64,000 nt of DNA, from the NCBI GenBank assembly GCA_903900705.1, contig CAIUOG010000131.1, positions 62,001 to 126,000 on the forward strand, in the 5' to 3' direction. The translations under genes were made by a program, and so were the position numbers. How positions within the stretch are numbered: position 1 is the first letter of the stretch; every line of letters begins with the position of its first letter. The DNA comes from an uncultured Acidobacteriia bacterium (GTDB lineage Bacteria; Acidobacteriota; Terriglobia; Bryobacterales; Bryobacteraceae). Below the pieces are notes generated by a model. The model was given only the letters and a program-made list of their open reading frames with translations. It made no database searches and was not told the origin of the DNA. Shown here piece by piece: positions 42,617-49,934 of this stretch.

Positions 42617-43524
42617 TCCCGGTTCAGTCGCGCGGTCTGCGGATTCTCGCCTATGCGGCGGTTTACATCCTTTGGGGCGGATCTTTCCTGGCGGTGCGCG
42701 AGATTGTTCTCGTCGCACCGCCTTTTTTGTCCGCCGCCTTCCGTTTCCTCGTGGCGGGTCTGGTGCTGTTGCTCTGGAGCCGCGCCATCCGCGCTCCCTG
42801 GCCCACGCGGCGTGAAGTCGGTTCCACCATGTTGCTGGGCATGGTGATGTTCTGCATCAACTATGCCTGCCTGTTCTGGGCGGAACAGCGTGTGGACTCC
42901 GGCTATGCCGCCATCATCTCCTCCACCGTTCCCGTCTGGATCTTCGCCGGCGAATGGCTCTGGCTGCGCTCTATCCGCCCCAACAAAGGCGCGTTGGCCG
43001 GAATGTTCCTCGGCATCTCCGGTGTTGGCTTGCTGGTCCTGCCCGGAAGCCGGGGTGAGTGGACTCTGGGCGCTCTGGCCCTGCTGCTTGGCGCACTCTG
43101 CTGGGCGGGCGGCACGCTGACCAGTCGCCGGCTCCCGGTGCCGAAGTCCCGGCACGCCAGCGCCGGGCTGCAAATGTCGTTCGGCGGCGCGTTCCTTCTT
43201 ATCCTCGCGGCGGCGTCGGGAGAGGCGCGCCGGCTTCCACAGATCCTCGCGGTCTGGAATCTGCGACTCTCGCTCGATATGCTCTACCTGATCTTCGCCG
43301 CTTCCATCGCCACGTTTCTGGCGTACATCTGGCTCATCGATCATGAGCCCGCCAGCCGCGTTTCGAGCCATGCCTATGTGAATCCGCTGATTGCCGTAGT
43401 CCTGGGCGCGACAATCGCGGGGGAACGTCTGGCCCCGGTGCAGTTCGCCGGAGCTGCCTTCGTGATTGCCGGCGTCATCGTCACGCTTTGGTCCCGAAGC
43501 GCCGCGCGTGCCGTACGATCATAG
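42601..43524 (+). CDS. EamA/DMT-superfamily transporter
   Basis: A 307-residue inner-membrane protein with about ten transmembrane segments arranged as two EamA repeats. The first repeat opens with AAVYILWGGSFLAVREI and includes FRFLVAGLVLL; the second ends with SHAYVNPLIAVVLGATIAGERLAPVQFAGAAFVIAGVI. It is probably an exporter of a small metabolite. The ATG at 42601 lies inside the phosphorylase gene (16-base overlap), suggesting co-translation with it. Confidence 0.9.
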   Translation: MGDTLVPVQSRGLRILAYAAVYILWGGSFLAVREIVLVAPPFLSAAFRFLVAGLVLLLWSRAIRAPWPTRREVGSTMLLGMVMFCINYACLFWAEQRVDSGYAAIISSTVPVWIFAGEWLWLRSIRPNKGALAGMFLGISGVGLLVLPGSRGEWTLGALALLLGALCWAGGTLTSRRLPVPKSRHASAGLQMSFGGAFLLILAAASGEARRLPQILAVWNLRLSLDMLYLIFAASIATFLAYIWLIDHEPASRVSSHAYVNPLIAVVLGATIAGERLAPVQFAGAAFVIAGVIVTLWSRSAARAVRS

Positions 43525-43531
43525 TTCCAGA

Positions 43532-43837
43532 ATGCTGATTCTCCACGTCCATATCCACGTCAAGCCGGATTGCATCGATGCTTTCCTGGCAGCCACCATC
43601 GAGAATGCCCGCAACAGTGCGCGGGAACCTGGTATTGCGCGTTTCGATTTCCTCCGGCATGCCGACGACCCCAATCGCTTCAGCCTCTGGGAAGTCTATA
43701 AATCCGAAGAAGCCGTCGCCGCCCACAAGCAAACGGCGCACTTCGCCACCTGGGCCGCCGCGGTCGAAAATCTGCTCGCGGAACCGCGCACCCGCACCTG
43801 GTACAAGAGCGTCTTCCCCGGCGACGAGAACTGGTAA
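43532..43837 (+). CDS. antibiotic-biosynthesis-monooxygenase (ABM) domain protein
   Basis: A 101-residue stand-alone ABM domain in the dimeric alpha/beta-barrel superfamily: MLILHVHIHVKPDCIDAFLAATIENARNS, EPGIARFDFLRHADDPNRFSLWEVYKSEEAVAAHKQTAHFATW. This matches LsrG-like autoinducer-2 isomerases and quinol monooxygenases; no cofactor site is required in the family. It is 7 bases from the DMT transporter and 6 from the alcohol dehydrogenase, so the three genes (with glgP) look like one transcription unit. The ATG at 43532 gives the standard N-terminal strand. Confidence 0.87.
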   Translation: MLILHVHIHVKPDCIDAFLAATIENARNSAREPGIARFDFLRHADDPNRFSLWEVYKSEEAVAAHKQTAHFATWAAAVENLLAEPRTRTWYKSVFPGDENW

Positions 43838-43843
43838 CCCCTG

Positions 43844-44998
43844 ATGCGTTTTGAACTTGCAACCGCTACGCGCATTGTCTTTGGCCAGGGAGCGATCTCT
43901 GAACTGGCCTCGCTCGCGCGGCCTTTCGGTAAGCGCACTTTTGTCGTCAGCGGCAAAGACCGGATGCGCCGCGCCGGGATTATCAACGACCTGGAGGGCG
44001 CCGGTTTTACCTGCAGCCTGTTCGGCGTCGCCGGCGAACCGACGCTGGATGTCGTACGCCAGGGGACAGACCTGTTCCGCGCTTCCGGTTCCACGTCGGT
44101 GATCGGAATCGGAGGGGGCAGCGTCATTGACGCGGCCAAGGCCATCGCGGCACTCGGGCCGAACCCCGGCGACGTGCTCGAATACCTGGAAGTGGTGGGG
44201 CAGGGAAAACCCCTGCCAAACGCGCCCGTGCCGTTTATCGCGGTGCCCACCACCGCCGGTACCGGTTCCGAAGTTACCCGCAATGCCGTGATCGGTTCGC
44301 CGGAACATGGCGTCAAGGCCAGCCTGCGGAGCCCTCTGATGCTGCCTCGTATCGCGCTGGTGGATCCGGAACTCACACACGGTCTGCACAAGTCCATCAC
44401 GGCGAGCACGGGTCTCGATGCTCTCACCCAGTTGATTGAACCGTTTGTCTGCACGAAGGCAAATCCGATTACCGACGCCTTCTGCCGGGACGGCATTCCG
44501 ATGGCCTTCCGCAGTCTGCCGCGCGCATTTGAAAACCCGAAAGACGCCCAGGCGCGGTTTGGCATGTCCTACGCGAGTCTGTTGGGTGGGCTCTCTCTCG
44601 CAAATGCGGGTCTGGGGGTAATCCACGGTTTCGCCGCGCCCATCGGGGGAATGTTCGATGCCCCGCACGGCGCGATCTGCGCCGCGCTGCTGCCGCATGG
44701 CATGGCGATGAACATTGCCGCATTGCGGGCGCGCGCGCCGGAGAGCGAAGCTCTCGAACGCTTCGCGGAGGTGGCCCGGCTGCTGACGGGTGACAGGGAT
44801 GCGACTGCGGAAGCAGGCGTGGAAGCGGTGCGGGAACTGGTGAAAAAGCTGGAAATCCCGGGGCTTGGGACTTATGGAATCGGTTCCGCGGACGTCGACA
44901 CCGTAACGGAAAAAGCCGCCCGCGCCAGCAGCATGAAGGCGAACCCACTGCCGCTGACGCGGGAAGAACTGGCGGCGGTTCTCACCGCCGCGCTGTAG
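43844..44998 (+). CDS. iron-containing alcohol dehydrogenase
   Basis: A 384-residue group III alcohol dehydrogenase. The NAD-binding half has GIGGGSVIDAAKAIAAL and AVPTTAGTGSEVTRNAVI; the metal half has ASTGLDALTQLIEPFVC (Asp ligand), GVIHGFAAPIGGMFDAPHGAICAALLPH (His ligands). Substrate could be an alcohol, lactaldehyde or maleylacetate. It is transcribed with the ABM gene just upstream; a short-chain aldehyde or quinone-derived substrate would suit both, but that is inference. Confidence 0.92.
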   Translation: MRFELATATRIVFGQGAISELASLARPFGKRTFVVSGKDRMRRAGIINDLEGAGFTCSLFGVAGEPTLDVVRQGTDLFRASGSTSVIGIGGGSVIDAAKAIAALGPNPGDVLEYLEVVGQGKPLPNAPVPFIAVPTTAGTGSEVTRNAVIGSPEHGVKASLRSPLMLPRIALVDPELTHGLHKSITASTGLDALTQLIEPFVCTKANPITDAFCRDGIPMAFRSLPRAFENPKDAQARFGMSYASLLGGLSLANAGLGVIHGFAAPIGGMFDAPHGAICAALLPHGMAMNIAALRARAPESEALERFAEVARLLTGDRDATAEAGVEAVRELVKKLEIPGLGTYGIGSADVDTVTEKAARASSMKANPLPLTREELAAVLTAAL

Positions 44999-45001
44999 AA
45001 A

Positions 45002-46654
45002 CTAGAACGCCTGCCCGGCCAGCTTATCCATCAGCAGATAGCGGCCGCGGTGGGCTTCCGTTTCCGCCTTGGTTTCCACGTCGATATGCAGGAACTGCAC
45101 CGCGGTTCCCTTGTTCGCCGCCGGCCATTTCGCCAGTTTGCCGCCATTCGGATTTCCGGTTTTGATGAAATTGGCGAAGTATTCCTCCATCACTGCGGAA
45201 ACCTTGCTGTCGTCCGGGCCCCATTCGTAGACTTTATTGCCGGAGAGGTTCCCGAGCGCGTATTCGATTTCAGCGGAGTGAACGGCGCCTTTGGGAGCGG
45301 GCGGCCGGGCCGCGGGTGCCGCGCCAGGTGTTCCCCCCGGTGTCCCGCGAACCACGCCGCCGGCCAGGCCGGCCGTTGCGTTCCCCATGGCCGCCGTCAT
45401 TTTGGGACGCGGCCGCGAGAAATAATAGCGGTAGACCGGCTTCCCGCCGCCCGTCTTACCGGCGGCATCGATCCACTTCCAGGTGCTGTAGGCGATGAAG
45501 CGGTCACTGGCGAGGTCTGTGGCGGCCTGCGTCACGTCCCCGTTCACCGGCGCATATTCCTTCAGAAACGCGTCCGCATTGTCCGGATAGAGGCGCTTCA
45601 GAGCCTTTTCAAAGTTCTCCTGGGTGGGTTCATCGCGCTGGAAGATTGCACGCGCGCCCTGTTCTTCCGAATTCCATCCGGCAAGAAGCGGTACGTGCGC
45701 CTGTTTGCCGGCTTTGAAAATCTCAATGGGAGCTTCGGGGAAGAAATAGCCGTCCACTGTGGGGCTGAACCGGGGAGCGCCCGGCTTTGCCACCGCGTCC
45801 AGCAGTTGCTGGCCGGTCATAGCCCGCAGCGCCGCCAGATTCGTCGCACCCACCGCGGCGGCGAACTTCGTCCCGCTCTCCTCCGCCTGCGCCAGCGGCA
45901 CTGCCGGCAGTGCGCCCAGGATGGAACCGCTCTCGCCGATCGCCCCCGCAATCAAATCCTTCGATAATGGGGAAGCCATCTGCGCGCTCACCGCAATCGA
46001 CCCCGCCGATTCGCCGGCAATGGTGATCTTGTTCGGGTCACCGCCGAACGCCGCAACATTCTGCTTCACCCACTTCAGGGCCGCATTCATATCGAGCAGC
46101 GCATAGTTGCCCGAAGCATGATGCGGCGATTCCTTCGTGAGTTCCGGGTGGGCCATGAATCCAAAAATGCCCAGGCGGTAGCTGATCGTGATGGCAACAA
46201 TGCCGCGCTGCGCCAGGCTCTCGCCGTCGTAGCGGGGCTCTGAGCCGTCTCCCGCCTGAAATCCGCCGCCGAAGAAATACACCATCACCGGCAGTTTGGC
46301 GCCGGCTTTCTTCGCCGGGGTCCAGATGTTCAGATACAGACAGTCTTCGCTCATGCCGTTCGAACGGAAGCCCATGTCGCCGAACAGCGGCAACTGCATG
46401 CACCGGGGGCCAAACTGCGTCGCCGGGCGCGTTCCGGTCCAGTCTTTCGCTGGCTGGGGCGGTTGCCAGCGCAGATCACCCACGGGGGGCGCGGCGAAGG
46501 GCACACCTTTGAACTCGCGGACGCCGGTAGCCTGCGGGCCCGTGCCTTCCAGAACACCGTTTGCGGTTTTCACCGTATCGGCGGCAAGCATGTGGCCTGC
46601 CAGCAGCAGGGCGGCGCCAATCCCGGTTGTAATACACTTCCTTGAAATCATCAT
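45002..46654 (-). CDS. secreted type-B carboxylesterase
   Basis: A 550-residue alpha/beta-hydrolase of the carboxylesterase/lipase type, with a signal peptide (about 1-24). The nucleophile is in GESAG (Ser216 from this start), the acid is probably the Glu in GWNSEEQGA and the His lies in GAVHSAEIEYALG. The oxyanion motif usually written HGGGF reads FGGGF here. A Gly/Pro/Ala-rich loop (GTPGGTPGAAPAARPPAPKG) interrupts the C-terminal domain. Two adjacent ATGs (46654, 46651) are possible starts; the frame continues upstream to 46678 without a better leader. Confidence 0.9.
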   Translation of the reverse strand: MMISRKCITTGIGAALLLAGHMLAADTVKTANGVLEGTGPQATGVREFKGVPFAAPPVGDLRWQPPQPAKDWTGTRPATQFGPRCMQLPLFGDMGFRSNGMSEDCLYLNIWTPAKKAGAKLPVMVYFFGGGFQAGDGSEPRYDGESLAQRGIVAITISYRLGIFGFMAHPELTKESPHHASGNYALLDMNAALKWVKQNVAAFGGDPNKITIAGESAGSIAVSAQMASPLSKDLIAGAIGESGSILGALPAVPLAQAEESGTKFAAAVGATNLAALRAMTGQQLLDAVAKPGAPRFSPTVDGYFFPEAPIEIFKAGKQAHVPLLAGWNSEEQGARAIFQRDEPTQENFEKALKRLYPDNADAFLKEYAPVNGDVTQAATDLASDRFIAYSTWKWIDAAGKTGGGKPVYRYYFSRPRPKMTAAMGNATAGLAGGVVRGTPGGTPGAAPAARPPAPKGAVHSAEIEYALGNLSGNKVYEWGPDDSKVSAVMEEYFANFIKTGNPNGGKLAKWPAANKGTAVQFLHIDVETKAETEAHRGRYLLMDKLAGQAF

Positions 46655-46675
46655 GGTTTCAGTTCCCGGCATGAT

Positions 46676-46697
46676 CATATCAGTGACATATCAGTGG
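46676..46697. repeat. 11-bp tandem near-repeat in a divergent promoter region
   Basis: CATATCAGTGA (46676-46686) is followed directly by CATATCAGTGG (46687-46697), ten of eleven bases identical. It lies in the 91-base space between the divergent esterase and permease genes. A one-helical-turn spacing of direct repeats is compatible with a regulator site, but no family can be named. Confidence 0.45.
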
Positions 46698-46745
46698 ATC
46701 TGCGAACGTCGCCGAGTTTGAACTGGTAAGATCGCTCTTTCCCGA

Positions 46746-48539
46746 ATGTCAAGGCCCGTCGCGAGTTCGCCATCACTTCCGCCGATCATTGGCTTTGCCA
46801 TCGCAGTGGCAATTCTCTATTTCGCGCGCGAGCTTTTCATCCCACTGGCGTTCGCGGTGCTGCTCTCATTTCTGCTGGGTCCGGCGGTCAAACAACTGGG
46901 CCGCTGGCACATTCCGCGAATCCCGTCCGCCGTGCTGGTGCTTCTCATCACCTCCTCGGTGGTTGCGGTGGTGGGCTGGTTCGTCACGGTGGAACTCATC
47001 CAGACGGCGGAGAGCCTGCCCGCTTACACAGATAATGTCCGCCGGAAAATTGAGGCTCTGGAGGGCGGGTCGCGGGGGTTCAGCCGTGTGATGTCGAGTC
47101 TGGAGGAACTGGGCCACCAGATGGAATCGGCCAGCACACCACAGCCGAAGCCTGGCCATCTGCTGAGCGGCAAGCCTGAGGCTCCGGCCGCGAATGTTCT
47201 GCCGGTCCGGATCGTCCAGGACTACACAATGGTCCAGATGGTGCGGGATTACGCGGGTGAGTTTCTGCGTCCCATGGGCACCGTCGGCCTGATCCTGGTC
47301 TTCTCCGTTTTCATGCTGATCGACCGTGAAGGCCTGCGAAACCGTCTTTTGCGGCTGATGGGGCAAGGGCAGCTGCAGGCGACGACCAAAGCCATGGACG
47401 ATGCCGGCCATCGCGTCAGCCGCTACATCCTGATGCAGTTCGCGGTGAACGCCTGTTTCGGCGCCATCATCTCCGCTGGTCTCTACTTCATGGGCGTGCC
47501 CAGCTATTTGCTGTGGGGGGTACTTGGCATGTTTCTGCGCTTCCTCCCTTATGTTGGCCCCGTCATCGCCTGGATGTTGCCCTTCCTGCTCTCTCTTGCC
47601 GAAAAGGAGGGCTGGACGATTCCTCTTTCCGTGACGGCTCTCTTCTTCTTCACGGAGATGATCATCGGGAATCTGGTCGAGCCCCTGCTTTATGGCGTTC
47701 ACACCGGGCTTTCCGCCGTTGCCATTGTGGTTTCGGCGGTATTCTGGACCGTCCTGTGGGGGCCGGTCGGCCTTGTGCTCGCCACGCCGATGACTGTCTG
47801 CCTCAGCGTGCTGGGCCGCTATTCGCCCCAACTGGAGTTTTTGAATATTGCGCTGGGAGACGAACCCGTCCTCACCCCGGCGGCGATCTTCTATCAGCGC
47901 CTGCTGGCTCTCGATCAGCAGGAAGCGCTGGAGGTGCTCGATTCGCTGGGCAAGGGAAGACCGCTCATGGAGATCTTCGACGACATCGTAATTCCCGCTC
48001 TCGCCATGGCGGAGCGCGACCGCCAGACCGGCCAGCTCGATAAGCGTCGCGAGGAATTCATCGTGCAGAGCATCAATGAATTTGTGACGGAATTGTGCGA
48101 GGCCGACGCGGTTCCGGTGGCCAAACGGGAAACCCGAAAGACCCGCGTCTTCTTCTTTCCCGCTTTTGGCGCGGCTGACGAAATTGCCGCCGCCATGTGT
48201 GCCCATTTCCTCACGCAACAGGGCTTCCCCAGCATTACCTTTCCCGTCACCGAATCGCCGGGGCAACTGGTCCGGGCACTGGGCGTTCAGGATGACGATG
48301 TCGTACTGATTTCCGCCGTTCCTCCCTTTGCCGTCGGACATGCGCGCCGGGTCTCAAAGGATCTGCTCGAGGCCGGAATTCAATCTGTTCTGGTGGCGGG
48401 TATCTGGGGCTATTCGGCGGAACCGGGCTCCGTGCGTCCGCTCCGGCTGCAGAAATCTCTGTCGGCCGCTATCGCACCCACCCTGCGGAATGCAGTGGAG
48501 CAGGTCAGAAACGTGGAGCGCGGGGTCCGTCCCGTCTGA
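46746..48539 (+). CDS. AI-2E family transporter with soluble C-terminal domains
   Basis: A 597-residue protein. Residues 1-365 form an AI-2E/PerM-type permease with about eight membrane segments (ARELFIPLAFAVLLSFLLGPAV, YLLWGVLGMFLRFLPYVGPVIAWMLP, VFWTVLWGPVGLVLATPMTVCLS). Residues about 375-460 are helical (FYQRLLALDQQEALEVL, DDIVIPALAMAERDRQTG), like the helical cap of B12-binding proteins. Residues 465-597 alternate strand and helix (FFPAFGAADEIAAAM, VVLISAVPPFAVGHARRV, VLVAGIWGYS) like a B12-binding Rossmann domain but lack DxHxxG. Substrate unknown; the tail may be a regulatory domain. Confidence 0.88.
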   Translation: MSRPVASSPSLPPIIGFAIAVAILYFARELFIPLAFAVLLSFLLGPAVKQLGRWHIPRIPSAVLVLLITSSVVAVVGWFVTVELIQTAESLPAYTDNVRRKIEALEGGSRGFSRVMSSLEELGHQMESASTPQPKPGHLLSGKPEAPAANVLPVRIVQDYTMVQMVRDYAGEFLRPMGTVGLILVFSVFMLIDREGLRNRLLRLMGQGQLQATTKAMDDAGHRVSRYILMQFAVNACFGAIISAGLYFMGVPSYLLWGVLGMFLRFLPYVGPVIAWMLPFLLSLAEKEGWTIPLSVTALFFFTEMIIGNLVEPLLYGVHTGLSAVAIVVSAVFWTVLWGPVGLVLATPMTVCLSVLGRYSPQLEFLNIALGDEPVLTPAAIFYQRLLALDQQEALEVLDSLGKGRPLMEIFDDIVIPALAMAERDRQTGQLDKRREEFIVQSINEFVTELCEADAVPVAKRETRKTRVFFFPAFGAADEIAAAMCAHFLTQQGFPSITFPVTESPGQLVRALGVQDDDVVLISAVPPFAVGHARRVSKDLLEAGIQSVLVAGIWGYSAEPGSVRPLRLQKSLSAAIAPTLRNAVEQVRNVERGVRPV

Positions 48540-48603
48540 ATCCACACGATTCCGGCGGCAATATCCCCCATTTCCGATTGAGATATATACAATAGAGGAG
48601 ACC

Positions 48604-49221
48604 TTGGAGTTCCGGATTTTCGATGACGAGTACGTGAAGAAGCTATCGGCAGGTGACCCTGAGACCGAAGGGCACTTCTACGCCTACTTTCATCAGTTTC
48701 TGTCCCTCAAACTGCGGTACCGCCGAATCGATGCGGATGCCGCCGCCGAGATCCGCCAGGAAACCCTCTTCCGTGTTCTCAAGGTCCTGCGCCAGGGTAC
48801 GGGCGTCGCCCATCCCGAACGTTTTGGCGCCTTCGTGAACTCGGTCTGCAATAACGTGCTGCTGGAACTGGGTCGCAAGGCCGCCCGGTCCCCGGAGACC
48901 GTGCAGGAGTCGCCGGATATTCCTGATCGCGCCATTGATATCGAGCGTGCGTTTATTACCGATGAGCGGCAGCGAATCGTCCGGACAATACTGGACGAAT
49001 TGCCGGCGAAAGACAGGGAAATTCTCCGCCTTGTGTTCTTTGAAGATGTCGACAGGGAAGAAATTTGCGAGCGGTTGGGCGTGGAACCCGGCCATTTAAG
49101 GGTCCTGCTGCATCGCGCAAAGGGGCGTTTTCAGGCCGCCGGCAGCCGGAGTGGGCGAATTATTTCAGGAATTCTTATGCTTCTTTGCAACGGAAGCGGC
49201 GGCTTTGTAACTATCAGATGA
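48604..49221 (+). CDS. ECF-type RNA polymerase sigma factor
   Basis: A 205-residue alternative sigma factor. Region 2 covers about residues 20-95 (FYAYFHQFLSLKLRYRRID, AEIRQETLFRVLKVLR, FGAFVNSVCNNVLLELGRKA) and region 4 about 130-185 (ILDELPAKDREILRLVFFEDVDREEICERLGVEPGHLRVLLHRAKGRFQ). The start is uncertain: TTG at 48604 follows GAGGAG closely (3 bases), GTG at 48634 is the next choice. Its stop overlaps the anti-sigma start (ATGA at 49218-49221), and a CHAT protease gene follows. Expected to be held inactive by the anti-sigma factor. Confidence 0.9.
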   Translation: MEFRIFDDEYVKKLSAGDPETEGHFYAYFHQFLSLKLRYRRIDADAAAEIRQETLFRVLKVLRQGTGVAHPERFGAFVNSVCNNVLLELGRKAARSPETVQESPDIPDRAIDIERAFITDERQRIVRTILDELPAKDREILRLVFFEDVDREEICERLGVEPGHLRVLLHRAKGRFQAAGSRSGRIISGILMLLCNGSGGFVTIR

Positions 49222-49874
49222 AGAGCATGGATCACGAGTCAGTCATCGCCGGGCATTTTGCGGAACGCTATTTCCTGGGCGAACTTTCCGTTCCGGAACG
49301 GGACAGCTTTGAAGATCACATGTCCGATTGCTCTGTCTGCCGCAGTGAATTGCTCGCCATGGATCAGTTTGCAGCCAATGCCGTGGCTGTTTTTGAGGCA
49401 CAGGCAAGCCGGCATGCCGTCCCGGTCACCGTCGTTGATCGCCTTCGGGACTGGTTTCGTCTCCGTCCGGTCCCACTGCTCGCCTTTTCCGGTCTTGTGA
49501 ATGTTTGCCTCCTGATGGTTGTGGGATACGGCGTTACGCATCCGGTGGACAATAGTCCCGGTTCGGCTGAAATCGTAGTTGTTCGGCCGCCGGCCCGTAG
49601 TTCGTCCCTCCAGATTGTTGTCCTTCGGAAATCCACTTCCTTTGCGGTACTGCGGTTCGATCTCCCGCATCCCTATCAGAAATATTCCTGGTCGTTCGAA
49701 GGCGCGCCCCCCCAATCCCTGCCCGCGCCGGTTGATCCTGAAACTCTGTCGTTCTCCGTACCGGTTCGTTCGCTTGCTCCAGGTGATCACAAGGTACAGG
49801 TCCTGGGTGTGGACGGGGAAAAAACCGTGACCATTGGCGAGTGTGTTCTTCGGGTTCCCGCCGGAAGCCGCTGA
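49218..49874 (+). CDS. zinc-binding transmembrane anti-sigma factor
   Basis: A 218-residue protein. The N-terminal cytoplasmic domain has the anti-sigma zinc pattern His34-x3-Cys38-x2-Cys41 (FEDHMSDCSVC) after FAERYFLGELSVPERDSFE. One membrane helix (about 84-106, VPLLAFSGLVNVCLLMVVGYGV) follows, then a beta-rich periplasmic domain (VVVLRKSTSFAVLRF and later) of about 100 residues. The architecture predicts an inner-membrane anti-sigma that senses envelope events. The overlap with the sigma gene supports a one-to-one pair; the CHAT lipoprotein follows after 60 bases. Confidence 0.88.
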   Translation: MKSMDHESVIAGHFAERYFLGELSVPERDSFEDHMSDCSVCRSELLAMDQFAANAVAVFEAQASRHAVPVTVVDRLRDWFRLRPVPLLAFSGLVNVCLLMVVGYGVTHPVDNSPGSAEIVVVRPPARSSSLQIVVLRKSTSFAVLRFDLPHPYQKYSWSFEGAPPQSLPAPVDPETLSFSVPVRSLAPGDHKVQVLGVDGEKTVTIGECVLRVPAGSR

Positions 49875-49934
49875 TATTCCAATTCGGATTTATAGTGGCC
49901 TTTCGGAACCGCCGGCCAGCTAGTATGCTGCAAG

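Noticed and set aside
39764-42718. 984-codon open frame on the minus strand
   Set aside because: It lies opposite the alpha-glucan phosphorylase and the end of the oxidoreductase gene, both with clear family motifs. The translated antisense has Arg/His/Gly-rich composition and no recognisable domain; long antisense frames are expected in high-GC DNA.
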